Positions 1 to 8,107 of a stretch of 64,000 bases of DNA are shown here, piece after piece. Numbering within the stretch: position 1 is the stretch's first letter; each line of letters starts with the position of its first letter. The position numbers and the translations under genes are program-made. The DNA is from Bifidobacterium breve (GTDB taxonomy: Bacteria; Actinomycetota; Actinomycetes; Nanopelagicales; Nanopelagicaceae), in the NCBI GenBank assembly GCA_945860275.1, contig CAMAPN010000004.1, forward strand, positions 1 through 64,000, read 5' to 3'. The notes under the pieces are model-generated. The model was not told where the DNA came from. It searched no databases and was given only the letters and a program-made list of their open reading frames with translations.

Positions 1-132
1 ATGGATATTTCACGAAGTACGGCTTCGGAATACATTCAACGCGCGCGTAAGAAGTACACCAAAGCTGGAATCAATCTGCCGACGAAGACCGACCTCTATC
101 GCCAGGCTCAGCGAGATGGGCTTCTGAAGTAA
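1..132 (+). CDS. C-terminal end of a LuxR-type helix-turn-helix regulator (partial)
   Basis: Frame 1 is open from the first base to TAA at 130-132 and gives 43 residues. They read like the recognition helix and tail of a LuxR/NarL HTH: S-R-S-T-A-S-E-Y-I, then R-A-R-K-K-Y, then a T-K-T-D-L segment and a short end. In the family this domain closes a response regulator or ligand-sensing regulator and binds DNA as a dimer. The window opens on an ATG codon, but 43 residues are too few for the whole domain, so the gene almost certainly starts upstream and the ATG is probably internal. The sensor part is not visible, so the signal is unknown. Confidence 0.6.
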   Translation: MDISRSTASEYIQRARKKYTKAGINLPTKTDLYRQAQRDGLLK

Positions 133-135
133 ACT
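130..135 (+). promoter_or_regulatory. Candidate -10 element for a leaderless ybaK-like transcript
   Basis: TAAACT fits the actinobacterial -10 pattern TANNNT. It overlaps the stop codon of the upstream gene and is followed by six bases and then the GTG at 142. That spacing would start transcription at the start codon itself. No convincing -35 is seen. The hemW promoter near 63634 has nearly the same sequence. Confidence 0.45.
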
Positions 136-141
136 TCCCTC

Positions 142-630
142 GTGAGCGAGAGCGTTTCTAACCATCCGAGCGTTGTGCGAGTTCGCGCTCGCTTAAGGGA
201 GTTGGCGGTGAGCGGCGAGATCACAATCCTTGAAGATTCCGCCCGCAGCGCTCGGGAAGCGGCCGATGCGCTTGGCGTAGAAGTTGGCCAGATTTGTTCC
301 TCATTAATCTTCGCTGTGAGCAATAAACCGATATTGATTCTTACCTCCGGCAGACATCGAGTTGACACCGAACTTGTCGCCAAGCACCTGGGCGTCTCCA
401 GTCTGGATCGAGCAGATGCTGATTTGGTCCGCTCGGCGACTGGATTTGCCATTGGTGGCGTTGCGCCCATCGCCCACGCCACTGCTATCGATACATATAT
501 AGATGGCGCACTCGGTGAGCACTCGATCATTTGGGCTGCCGCCGGCCACCCGCATGCGGTTTTTCCCACATCTTTCACCGAACTGGTTGCAATCACCGGG
601 GGGAAAGTAATCGAGGTGGCAGAGCAGTAA
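142..630 (+). CDS. YbaK/EbsC-family aminoacyl-tRNA deacylase-like protein
   Basis: This 162-residue protein has the YbaK/ProX editing-domain layout: a helix ending near residue 50, a strand around 53-58, a T-S-G-R-H-R-V-D-T segment near 70, and the G-F-A-I-G-G-V-A-P loop near residue 110. Family members hydrolyse misacylated Cys- or Ala-tRNA(Pro) in the cytosol. The lysine that usually follows Q-I-(A/V) in the active site appears to be Ser53, so activity or specificity may differ from E. coli YbaK. The GTG start is supported by a TANNNT element six bases upstream and by the lack of a ribosome binding site. It stands ahead of the carotenoid locus with no evident functional link. Confidence 0.75.
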   Translation: MSESVSNHPSVVRVRARLRELAVSGEITILEDSARSAREAADALGVEVGQICSSLIFAVSNKPILILTSGRHRVDTELVAKHLGVSSLDRADADLVRSATGFAIGGVAPIAHATAIDTYIDGALGEHSIIWAAAGHPHAVFPTSFTELVAITGGKVIEVAEQ

Positions 631-652
631 CAGGTTGCGAGAGAATCTCCTG

Positions 653-1477
653 GTGACCGTGAAGTTTCAGCGATTCGCTCCTGTTGGCGCTAACGCACCT
701 GCCCAAGGTGCCAGTAGCGGTTCGCGTTCGCCCATCCTTCTTATCCACGGAATGGGCTCTGCAGATACCGTCTGGAAACCAGTCATTCCCGCGCTCCAAG
801 AATTTGGCGAAGTTATCACCTGCCTGCTTCCTGGACATGGTGGCAACCCATTAGATCCACGCGTGGCAATGGATCCACAATCACTGGCCACTCATCTTCG
901 CGAAGAGATGGTTCGCGAAGGTCTTGAACGTGCGCACGTTGTCGGAAATTCTCTCGGAGGTTGGATTGCTCTCGAATTAGCTGGACACTTTCCCCAGAAT
1001 GTCCAGACAGTCTGCGCACTTGCTCCGGCAGGACTGTGGTTACATCCATTCTTCTTTCGCGTTCCAGGCACCGATGCAGCAAAACGAATTGCTAATCGAA
1101 CCTCAAAATTCGCGCACGTCGCGCTACGACTCTCTCCCGCGCAGCGCCTTGGATTTTCACGAGTCTCACCTCGTTGGCAAGAGATTGGATATCAGACCAT
1201 GCTCGATGCAACAATGGCGATGGCTCGGTCCGATGGGTATTACCCAGCATGGGATGCATTTCTTGATAAGAGATTTGATACGCCCATCTCTGAAAACGTT
1301 CCGGTCACGGTAATTTTTGGCGATCGAGATCGTGCACTTCCTGCAAAGACATGTCAAGAACGTTCACTCGTACCACCGCATACACGTTGGGTAATTCTCA
1401 AAGATACCGGACATGCTCCGATGTGGGATAGCTCGAGCGATGTAGTGGCCGAAATCAAACGACATGTGCACGCATGA
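653..1477 (+). CDS. Alpha/beta-fold hydrolase
   Basis: The protein has a classical alpha/beta-hydrolase layout: an oxyanion strand with L-I-H-G-M-G near residue 30, a nucleophile elbow G-N-S-L-G around residue 100, an acid in F-G-D-R-D near 220, and a catalytic histidine in T-G-H-A-P near 257. Substrate cannot be told; esters, lactones or acyl conjugates are all possible. Several starts are possible (TTG 635, GTG 653, GTG 659); I chose GTG 653 because it avoids an overly long N-terminus. The gene ends in an ATGA overlap with the CrtA-like gene, so it belongs to the carotenoid tailoring operon and might act on a carotenoid ester or glycoside, which is inference. Confidence 0.75.
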   Translation: MTVKFQRFAPVGANAPAQGASSGSRSPILLIHGMGSADTVWKPVIPALQEFGEVITCLLPGHGGNPLDPRVAMDPQSLATHLREEMVREGLERAHVVGNSLGGWIALELAGHFPQNVQTVCALAPAGLWLHPFFFRVPGTDAAKRIANRTSKFAHVALRLSPAQRLGFSRVSPRWQEIGYQTMLDATMAMARSDGYYPAWDAFLDKRFDTPISENVPVTVIFGDRDRALPAKTCQERSLVPPHTRWVILKDTGHAPMWDSSSDVVAEIKRHVHA

Positions 1478-2181
1478 AAATTACGCTCTTCATCTGGCGG
1501 ATCCACACCAGCGCAATCCCTTTCGCAATCCTGCGGATGGCCTTAGATCGAACCTATCTGCGCGCCGTCCACGGTTTAACTTTTTACAAACTCTTGGGAA
1601 CTGGCAAGGGGCAAAGCTTCACGCCGCGCGATGCTGATCTATGGCAGTGGGGCTTATTAATCGTTGGAGATGAACAGGCCGTAGCACAGATAAAGAGTTC
1701 ACGATTAATCCAACGCTGGAACAGTAGAGCCAAAGAATGTGCAGCGTTAAATTTACAGACGCTCTCGTCCCACGGAGCGTGGGCAAAGCAAGAACCATTT
1801 GTGAAGAGTGAAGCAAAGCCGTCGCTAGAAACGCATAGCCCACTTGCCATCGCAGCAATCACTAGAGCACGCATTAAATGGTCGAAGAACATCACCTTTT
1901 GGCGAGCAGTTCCTCCTGTCATCGATGCGCTAGAGCGCGCGCCTGGTTTGATTACCGCCATCGGAATCGGTGAGGCTCCCATCGGATTGCAAGGAACTTT
2001 CTCGCTATGGAGCGATGGAAAATCTCTTCGAGACTTCGCGTATAAATCCGATGAACATAACCGTGCGATTGCGGCGACTAAAGAAGTCGGCTGGTATAGC
2101 GAAGAGTTATTCGCCAGATTTGCTGTGGAGTCTGCTTCGGGCTCGCTTAATGGAATCGCCCTCGGCAATACGGCAGACTAA
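1474..2181 (+). CDS. crtA: CrtA-like (spheroidene monooxygenase family) carotenoid oxygenase
   Basis: Characteristic blocks of the CrtA family are visible across 235 residues: F-I-W-R-I-H and A-L-R-M-A-L-D near the N-terminus, K-L-L-G-T-G-K-G and F-T-P-R-D-A-D around residues 40-55, F-W-R-A-V-P-P-V near 145, G-I-G-E-A-P-I-G-L-Q-G-T-F-S-L-W near 170, and E-E-L-F-A-R-F near the end. In phototrophs CrtA introduces a 2-keto group at the acyclic psi end of carotenoids. ATG 1474 overlaps the preceding stop, and the next gene starts five bases after this one ends, so translation is probably coupled. The neighbouring CruF-like hydratase also works on a psi end, which agrees with this assignment. The exact substrate is unknown. 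Confidence 0.8.
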   Translation: MKITLFIWRIHTSAIPFAILRMALDRTYLRAVHGLTFYKLLGTGKGQSFTPRDADLWQWGLLIVGDEQAVAQIKSSRLIQRWNSRAKECAALNLQTLSSHGAWAKQEPFVKSEAKPSLETHSPLAIAAITRARIKWSKNITFWRAVPPVIDALERAPGLITAIGIGEAPIGLQGTFSLWSDGKSLRDFAYKSDEHNRAIAATKEVGWYSEELFARFAVESASGSLNGIALGNTAD

Positions 2182-2185
2182 CGCT

Positions 2186-2989
2186 GTGTCCATCCGAAAT
2201 TACACCCCTCGTAGACGTGAGCGACGTGGCCCCAGCCGTTTCGACTCTCTGCTTCTCTGGGGTTCCCTTGCTGTAGCGATCGCCTTTCAAATCTCCTACC
2301 CACTCTTAGATGGCGAAGCGCTCAGACTCATCACCATTGGCACTGTGTACGCAGCTGCTTGTGCAACCTTGGTCAATGCGTACCTCTCCCATGGCAGCGT
2401 CTATGTCACCCGATATTTTCTGATTACTTTCACATTCGGATTATTGATTGAACAAATTGGTGTCACCACTGGATGGCCCTTTGGTAATTACGCGTACGAC
2501 ATTTCGTTGGGCGCATTTCTTTTTAATGTTCCCTTGGTCGTTCCCTTCGCATGGATGATGCTCACCCATCCATTGCTGATTGCTGCACGTGAACTCTCGC
2601 CTCGTTGGACCATCGTCGTCGGAGGTTTTGCACTCATGTCATGGGATCTATTCCTTGATCCCCAGATGGTGAGCGCGGGGCGGTGGACCTGGAGTGACAC
2701 CACGCCACATGTTCCCTTCCAACCAGAGATTCCACTTTCCAACACATTCGGCTGGCTCCTCTCTGGAATATTACTTATGGCGCTCTTACAACTCTTTCTG
2801 CCACGAGAGCGACGGAAGAACGGAGTAAACACAAACGCAGGCGACGCGTTACTCATCTGGACTTGGTTCTCTTGCGTTGTGGGAAATCTCTTCTTCTTCT
2901 CTCGCCCGGGTGTAGCGCTTGTTGGTGGATTCTGCTTCTCGCTCTTTCTCTTCCCATATTTACTCAAGCGCTGGATAAATCGTCAGTGA
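2186..2989 (+). CDS. cruF: CruF-like carotenoid 1',2'-hydratase (integral membrane)
   Basis: This 267-residue membrane protein has about seven hydrophobic segments and the hallmark block S-W-D-L-F-L-D-P near residue 150 followed by G-R-W-T-W, which is typical of CruF and bisanhydrobacterioruberin hydratases (DUF422). These enzymes add water across the terminal double bond of the acyclic carotenoid end and give a tertiary 1'-hydroxyl. I chose GTG 2186, directly after the crtA stop; an upstream in-frame ATG would force a long overlap into crtA. It overlaps the next gene by four bases (GTGA). A CruF followed by a glycosyltransferase is the arrangement seen in myxol- and sioxanthin-type pathways. 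Confidence 0.85.
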   Translation: MSIRNYTPRRRERRGPSRFDSLLLWGSLAVAIAFQISYPLLDGEALRLITIGTVYAAACATLVNAYLSHGSVYVTRYFLITFTFGLLIEQIGVTTGWPFGNYAYDISLGAFLFNVPLVVPFAWMMLTHPLLIAARELSPRWTIVVGGFALMSWDLFLDPQMVSAGRWTWSDTTPHVPFQPEIPLSNTFGWLLSGILLMALLQLFLPRERRKNGVNTNAGDALLIWTWFSCVVGNLFFFSRPGVALVGGFCFSLFLFPYLLKRWINRQ

Positions 2990-4068
2990 CCACAATTCTC
3001 TTTGTACTTGGGTTTGCACTTGCCCTCCACTCGATTGTTAACGGTTTACTCCTACGCCGTCCCGGGAATAAAGAAGTCATAAGTGAAAAAGTTTCGATTC
3101 TCATCCCTGCCCGCAATGAAGGCAGAAATATTGCGCAATGTTTGGAAACGGTGTTGGCTCAACAAAACCTCGCCGATTTCCAAGTCATCGTGCTCGATGA
3201 TGCCTCGACAGATGAAACCAACCAGATTGTGAAAAAATTAGCGTCGGGGCATGCCAATCTCACTCTGCTCTATGGACAAGAGCTCCCTGAGGGGTGGACG
3301 GGGAAGAATTTCGCCTGCTGGCAATTAGCAAACGCTGCCTCTGACTCGCAATACCTGGTCTTTATCGATGCCGATGTCCGGCTACAACCTGCAGCGGTGG
3401 TTCGCTCGATTAACGCTCTCAAGAAATATCGATGGAAATTCATCTCTCCCTATCCACGACAGATTGCAAAGAGCCTCAGTGAATGGTTGATTCAACCGCT
3501 ACTTCAATGGAGTTGGATTACGACATTACCCCTGCGCATTGCTGAACGCTCATTGAGGCCACAACTTACGGCAGCTAACGGACAATTCTTCATCTTCGAT
3601 ACGAACGCATACTTTAGCGCCGGTGGACACAAGTCGATCCGCGAGGAAGTGCTCGATGACATTCATCTGGCACGTCAAATGAAGCGCAGCGGTTATCATG
3701 GAAATGTCATCGATGGCAGCACGATCGCACAATGCCGCATGTATCAATCCTGGAGCGAACTCCGTGAAGGGTATTCAAAGTCGCTTTGGTCGGCTTTTGG
3801 TTCGTTCTCGGGTGCGTTACTTGTCATCATCTTCCTGGTCTCGCTCTACATCTTTCCGCTCTTCATCGCTGCTCTTGGGTGGCAATGGGGAATCTTCCTT
3901 CTACTTGCGGCTCTCATTTCCCGTTTCATGGCAGCGATTCGAAGTCAATCATCAATAACCAGTGCGCTGCTCCATCCTATTGCTATCGCTCTGCTTTGTT
4001 ACCTAGTTCTTCGATCGTGGTGGTTGAAACGAAAGAATCGACTGGAATGGAAATCTAGGGCGTTATGA
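2986..4068 (+). CDS. Family 2 glycosyltransferase of the carotenoid locus (CruG-like position)
   Basis: After one N-terminal membrane helix (residues about 2-20) comes a GT-A domain. It has the opening motif S-I-L-I-P-A-R-N-E-G near residue 37, a V-L-D-D-A-S-T-D-E-T block, and a DxD-type metal site in F-I-D-A-D-V-R near 125; two or three membrane helices close the protein. GT2 enzymes transfer a sugar from a nucleotide donor. Directly downstream of CruF the likely acceptor is the hydroxyl at C-1' or C-2' of a hydrated carotenoid, as for CruG, but this is inferred from position. GTG 2986 overlaps the cruF stop by four bases, and the gene in turn overlaps the next by four. Confidence 0.8.
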   Translation: MTTILFVLGFALALHSIVNGLLLRRPGNKEVISEKVSILIPARNEGRNIAQCLETVLAQQNLADFQVIVLDDASTDETNQIVKKLASGHANLTLLYGQELPEGWTGKNFACWQLANAASDSQYLVFIDADVRLQPAAVVRSINALKKYRWKFISPYPRQIAKSLSEWLIQPLLQWSWITTLPLRIAERSLRPQLTAANGQFFIFDTNAYFSAGGHKSIREEVLDDIHLARQMKRSGYHGNVIDGSTIAQCRMYQSWSELREGYSKSLWSAFGSFSGALLVIIFLVSLYIFPLFIAALGWQWGIFLLLAALISRFMAAIRSQSSITSALLHPIAIALLCYLVLRSWWLKRKNRLEWKSRAL

Positions 4069-5582
4069 ATCCCACCTCTTCTAGCAACAAAGTGATCATC
4101 ATCGGTGGTGGGCTCGGTGGATTGAGTGCAGCGCTTCGCTTAGCGAAGAAAGGTTTCTCCGTTCAGCTCTTCGAACGCTCAGCGAGGCTTGGTGGTAAGT
4201 GTCAGGTTGAGAGTTTCGCCGGATATTCCTTCGATACTGGCCCTTCGCTACTCACCCTCCCAGCGGTCTACCGAGATCTCTTCTTAAAGACGGGTGCACC
4301 GCTAGAGGAAGAGGTGACACTCACCCCCGTTGATCCCGCTTTTGATTACCACTTTGCTAGTGGCAAACGGTTAACACTTCCCAATGCCTCTCGCGCTGGC
4401 GTCGCAGAAGCAATCGAAAAAACTTTTGGGAAGGAAAGCGCTCAAGAGTGGGTAGCGTTGATGGACCGAGCCGAGGCGATGTGGGATGTTGCTCGAGAGC
4501 CCTTCGTCGAATCAGAGCTTCGTGGACTACTTCCTTTATTGCGAAGGCCAGGATTCCTCGCCAGTTTGAAGACGATTTCACCATTTACCTCGCTGCGAAA
4601 AATGGCAAAGCGCTACCTAACTACCCCGGAACTCATCACGCTCATTGACCGGTATGCAACATATACCGGCTCTGATCCACGAAAAGCACCAGCAGTACTG
4701 CTGACCATTGCCTACATCGAACAGATTTTTGGTGCGTGGCATATTGCAGGTGGTATCGGCCAACTTAGTGCTGCGCTCGAGCGACGAGCAAAAGACCTTG
4801 GCGTTGAAGTCCATCTCAATAGTGAGGTTCGTTCAATCACCACAACAGGTAATAAAGCAACAGGCATCATGCTCGCAAATGGTGACCAGTTCGACGCTGA
4901 CCATGTAATAAGTAATGTTGACGCGCAATTTACTTACAAGCAATTGCTTTCCAATCATCCAAAGGGCGCGCGCGAACGAAGAAAACTTAACCACGCTATC
5001 CCATCCTTCTCTGGCTTTTATCTCCTGTTAGGTTTGAAAGGCAGAGATGCCAGCCAGAGTCACCACACCGTTTCATTCCCTGCTGATTACGATGCAGAAT
5101 TTGATGCCCTCTTCAAGACCCAAACGCCGGTTGCTGATCCAACGCTTTATATTTGCTCGCCGTGGGATCATTCGATGTCACCATCGCCCAATCATGAATC
5201 GTGGTTTGTTCTCGTTAATGCTCCACGCCACAGTTCGAGCGGAGATGGATTTGATTGGAACGCTCCAGAAGTTTCGCAACGATATAGCGAGCATTTGGTT
5301 GATCTTCTCGTTGCTCGAGGCCTACTCGATAAAGCGCGAATAGAGACTCTTAGCTATCGCTCGCCTGCAGATATCGAAACGCTCTTCAATGCACCCGGCG
5401 GTTCTATTTACGGGAAATCGAGTAACGGAGTGAATGCCGCCTTTAATAGAGCGTCGAATCGATCCCCCATTGAAGGTTTATATCTCGTAGGTGGTTCTGC
5501 TCATCCAGGAGGCGGCATGCCGCTGGTGGGAATTAGTGGCGAAATCGTCGCTAACGTAATTGCTTCCGCGCCATCGAAATAA
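4065..5582 (+). CDS. CrtD/CrtI-family carotenoid desaturase
   Basis: The 505-residue flavoprotein has an N-terminal dinucleotide fold G-G-G-L-G-G-L-S-A-A-L-R-L at residues 14-26 and a C-terminal FAD block Y-L-V-G-G-S-A-H-P-G-G-G-M-P-L. The segment before it (F-N-A-P-G-G-S-I-Y-G, then a Ser-Asn-Gly and S-N-R-S-P-I) resembles CrtD and related 3,4-desaturases more than lycopene-forming CrtI. A true CrtI lies at 8107, so this paralog most likely desaturates C-3',4' after hydration by CruF. It is the last gene of the tailoring operon. Its 3' end overlaps the convergent phosphotransferase gene by 32 bases. Ketolase or other oxidase activity cannot be excluded. Confidence 0.75.
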   Translation: MNPTSSSNKVIIIGGGLGGLSAALRLAKKGFSVQLFERSARLGGKCQVESFAGYSFDTGPSLLTLPAVYRDLFLKTGAPLEEEVTLTPVDPAFDYHFASGKRLTLPNASRAGVAEAIEKTFGKESAQEWVALMDRAEAMWDVAREPFVESELRGLLPLLRRPGFLASLKTISPFTSLRKMAKRYLTTPELITLIDRYATYTGSDPRKAPAVLLTIAYIEQIFGAWHIAGGIGQLSAALERRAKDLGVEVHLNSEVRSITTTGNKATGIMLANGDQFDADHVISNVDAQFTYKQLLSNHPKGARERRKLNHAIPSFSGFYLLLGLKGRDASQSHHTVSFPADYDAEFDALFKTQTPVADPTLYICSPWDHSMSPSPNHESWFVLVNAPRHSSSGDGFDWNAPEVSQRYSEHLVDLLVARGLLDKARIETLSYRSPADIETLFNAPGGSIYGKSSNGVNAAFNRASNRSPIEGLYLVGGSAHPGGGMPLVGISGEIVANVIASAPSK

Positions 5583-6189
5583 ATTGAATGAGCGCGATGC
5601 TCTGCATTACTAACCAAATCAGCGCAACCCATTGCAATGTGCTGGAGTAGACCAACGATCCCAAGAACCCGAGCGAAACGAGTAAACCTCGCACCGGGCG
5701 TTCGCAGATAGTCACCACGCCTAAGAGACCGGAGCTGCCTCCAGCAACATGATGGAGTTTTGCGCGGCCATATTCCTGAGTGGCTACCACAACCCAGATT
5801 GATAAGAGGAGCGCAGGTGAGATTCCCGCATAGTAAAGCGCGCCAATCCAAAGCAGCTCGGTCACTCGGTCGACGATGCCATCCCAAACCCCGCCCATCG
5901 CAGAGGTTTTACCGCGAATGATTGCTACAGCGCCATCGAATCCATCAACCATGAGCGAACCGAGAATCAGAAGTGCAACTAGAAGTGTGTTCTCTGTGAA
6001 CAACGCGAGCAAGGCAAGTGCCGGAGCAAACAATGTCACTAAATTCGGTGTGAATTTGATCAAAACAAGTGGTTTAACAAGCGAGTAGTTCACTGCTAAA
6101 TATGCTCGAGCGATTCCTTGAACTTCAGAGTCGGCAGCAAAGCCATGGAGCGCTGACCACGCTCGTAAGTATTCTCTTCGATTCATCAT
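5551..6189 (-). CDS. CDP-alcohol phosphatidyltransferase family protein
   Basis: The 212-residue membrane protein carries the CDP-alcohol phosphotransferase signature D-x2-D-G-x2-A-x9-G-x3-D-x3-D around residues 84-108, with all four metal-binding aspartates. The arginine normally following the alanine is isoleucine, which is unusual. About five hydrophobic segments follow. Members join a CDP-activated group to an alcohol in the membrane, making for example phosphatidylinositol phosphate or phosphatidylglycerophosphate. It overlaps metF upstream (ATGATG; start at 6189 or 6186) and the CrtD-like gene at its 3' end. Location inside a carotenoid locus is suggestive, but the acceptor is unknown. 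Confidence 0.75.
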   Translation of the reverse strand: MMNRREYLRAWSALHGFAADSEVQGIARAYLAVNYSLVKPLVLIKFTPNLVTLFAPALALLALFTENTLLVALLILGSLMVDGFDGAVAIIRGKTSAMGGVWDGIVDRVTELLWIGALYYAGISPALLLSIWVVVATQEYGRAKLHHVAGGSSGLLGVVTICERPVRGLLVSLGFLGSLVYSSTLQWVALIWLVMQSIALIQFISMARKQLR

Positions 6190-7031
6190 CTGATTCCCAA
6201 ATTCGCCACGACTTCACGCGTTGCTGGCGAGCTATTTAACGTGAAGAAATGCAAAGCATCCACTCCGATATCGATCAACTCTTGGCACAGAGTGGTTGCC
6301 ACTTCAACACCCAATTGCGCAACGGCGACTGGATCATCTGCGACCGCTTCAAATCGCGATCTAATTGCTGGAGGAATTTCTGTTCCAGATAGCTCTGCAA
6401 AGCGAATTATTTGTTTGACATTTGTAACCGGCATGATTCCTGGAATCAAAGTCAAGTTAAGTCCAGCGCGCGCAACTTGGTTCATCAAATGTTGCCAAGA
6501 ATTCACATCGAAGAAGAATTGTGAAATCGCGAAAGTGGCGCCAGCGTCAACTTTTCGCTTGAGCGTAACAAGGTCTTCTGCTCGATCTTTGCTGGCGGGA
6601 TGGCCATCTGGAAAGACGGCTACGCCAACGTCGAAACCCATCGTTCGTGCTTTCGCTACGAGTTGATCGGCATGATCAAATCCATCTGGCGTGTTCACCC
6701 ACAGATCACGCGGGCCTTCGGGTGGATCACCGCGCAGCGCAAGCACTCGATGAATGCCAGCGCTCTTATATTGCGTGAGTACCGATTCAAGTTCAGCGCG
6801 CGTAGCTCCTACACACGTTAAATGCGCAACAGTTGGAATTCCCGTTCGCGCTGTTATTTCTGAAGTTATCCGAAGCGTGCGATCACGTGTACTTCCGCCG
6901 GCTCCGTAGGTGACCGAGAGAAAATCCGGCGCGATGTCGGCAAGGTGGGCGAGGGTATCCCAGAGCCGCGCCTCCCCTGCCCCATCCTTGGGCGGGAAGA
7001 ACTCAAACGAAAGGCTTGTCGGCTGGTTCAC
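6186..7031 (-). CDS. metF: Methylenetetrahydrofolate reductase
   Basis: The 281-residue TIM-barrel flavoprotein shows the MTHFR signatures F-E-F-F-P-P-K near residue 9, S-V-T-Y-G-A-G-G-S near 39, H-L-T-C-V near 68, a L-A-L-R-G-D-P-P block near 95 and F-A-I-S-Q-F-F-F-D near 168. It reduces 5,10-methylene-THF to 5-methyl-THF for methionine synthesis. The GTG start has a TACCCT element seven bases upstream and no ribosome binding site, so it is probably leaderless. It is divergent from crtE with only 23 bases between them. A MetF homolog divergent from a GGPP synthase is also found in Mycobacterium (Rv2172c/idsA2), so the pair is an old actinobacterial neighbourhood. Confidence 0.92.
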   Translation of the reverse strand: MNQPTSLSFEFFPPKDGAGEARLWDTLAHLADIAPDFLSVTYGAGGSTRDRTLRITSEITARTGIPTVAHLTCVGATRAELESVLTQYKSAGIHRVLALRGDPPEGPRDLWVNTPDGFDHADQLVAKARTMGFDVGVAVFPDGHPASKDRAEDLVTLKRKVDAGATFAISQFFFDVNSWQHLMNQVARAGLNLTLIPGIMPVTNVKQIIRFAELSGTEIPPAIRSRFEAVADDPVAVAQLGVEVATTLCQELIDIGVDALHFFTLNSSPATREVVANLGIR

Positions 7032-7038
7032 GGCAGTC

Positions 7039-7048
7039 AGGGTAGCGT
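7039..7048. promoter_or_regulatory. Overlapping divergent -10 elements for metF and crtE
   Basis: The 23-base gap holds two TANNNT boxes that share two bases: TACCCT on the minus strand (7044-7039, seven bases before the metF GTG) and TAGCGT on the plus strand (7043-7048, six bases before the crtE ATG). Both would give leaderless mRNAs, and polymerase could probably serve only one direction at a time. Any -35 region must lie inside the opposite gene. Confidence 0.5.
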
Positions 7049-7054
7049 TGCTAC

Positions 7055-8107
7055 ATGCTTTCCGGCTCTCGTTTGGCGATAGACCGCGCCCTAGAGAACT
7101 TTCTGGCTGCCGCCTATAACGAACTAACCACCATCGATTCGCAGCTCACATCTATTGGTGGCGCACTTAGTGAATTCCTGATTGGAGGAAAGCGATTGCG
7201 CCCGCTTTTTGCCATTGCAGGTTTCCTTGGCGCTGGCGGCTCCCCCGACGATGAAGGCATCTACAAAGCTGCGGTGAGCTTGGAATTACTCCAGGCCTGC
7301 GCGCTAATTCACGACGACATGATGGATGGATCAGATACCAGGCGCGGGGCACCTTCAATGCATCGACGCTTCGAACGCAGCCACCGCGAACGTCACGGTG
7401 TTGGCGATAGTGAGAGCTTTGGCCACGCAACTGCGCTCCTAATCGGTGATCTTGCTCTCGTCTGGTCAACTCAAGCGCTCAATCTCTCAGGGCTCTCCCT
7501 CACGCAACTTCAGGCAGTCAATCCCATCTTCGACATCATGCGCGTAGAGCTGATGGCTGGCCAGTATCTGGATATGCACGGCGGTAGCCGCAATGAGATG
7601 ACCATAGATGATGCACTGAAGATTGCAACGTATAAATCTGGTAAGTACACAATTGAGCGTCCGTTACATTTTGGAGCCGCCCTATCTGGCGCCGGTGAGG
7701 ATTTCCTGCCGATCTATACCGAATATGGAATACCACTTGGAATTGCTTTCCAAATGCGAGATGACTTGCTTGGGGTGTTCGGTGATAGTTCTGTCACAGG
7801 TAAACCAGCAGGCGATGATCTGATTGAAGGAAAACGAACGGCTCTAATTGCCTACGCGCAGCAGAATCTTGCTACCAACGAACTGAATGAGTTCGTGAAG
7901 CTCTTTGGCCAGAAGAGCCTCACTCTTGATGAGATAAATGCCTTGCGCGAACTGATTCAACGGTCGGGGGCTGTCGATTTCATCGAGAAATTAATTGAAG
8001 AGAAAACTATCCTTGCCCTATCGGCAATCAAAGACCCGAAGATTTCACGCTCGGGTCGGGAATTTCTCTCAGAACTTGCGATAAAGGCAACACAAAGGAG
8101 CGCGTAA
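7055..8107 (+). CDS. crtE: Geranylgeranyl diphosphate synthase
   Basis: This trans-prenyltransferase of 350 residues has the first aspartate-rich motif D-D-M-M-D at residues 87-91 followed by T-R-R-G, a G-G-K-R-L-R-P block at 44-50, and the second motif in F-Q-M-R-D-D-L-L-G-V-F-G-D. It condenses IPP with allylic diphosphates to supply C20 units for phytoene. It opens the crtE-crtI-crtB operon; its TAA overlaps the crtI ATG by one base. The start is set by the TAGCGT box just upstream. Idi and a retinal-forming oxygenase are not in the window, so C40 carotenoid production is the clear purpose here. Confidence 0.93.
   Translation: MLSGSRLAIDRALENFLAAAYNELTTIDSQLTSIGGALSEFLIGGKRLRPLFAIAGFLGAGGSPDDEGIYKAAVSLELLQACALIHDDMMDGSDTRRGAPSMHRRFERSHRERHGVGDSESFGHATALLIGDLALVWSTQALNLSGLSLTQLQAVNPIFDIMRVELMAGQYLDMHGGSRNEMTIDDALKIATYKSGKYTIERPLHFGAALSGAGEDFLPIYTEYGIPLGIAFQMRDDLLGVFGDSSVTGKPAGDDLIEGKRTALIAYAQQNLATNELNEFVKLFGQKSLTLDEINALRELIQRSGAVDFIEKLIEEKTILALSAIKDPKISRSGREFLSELAIKATQRSA

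Noticed and set aside
1584-2168. Long open frame (194 codons) on the minus strand inside the CrtA-like gene
   Set aside because: The plus-strand frame has clear CrtA family motifs; the antisense frame has no family features, no promoter and no ribosome binding site.
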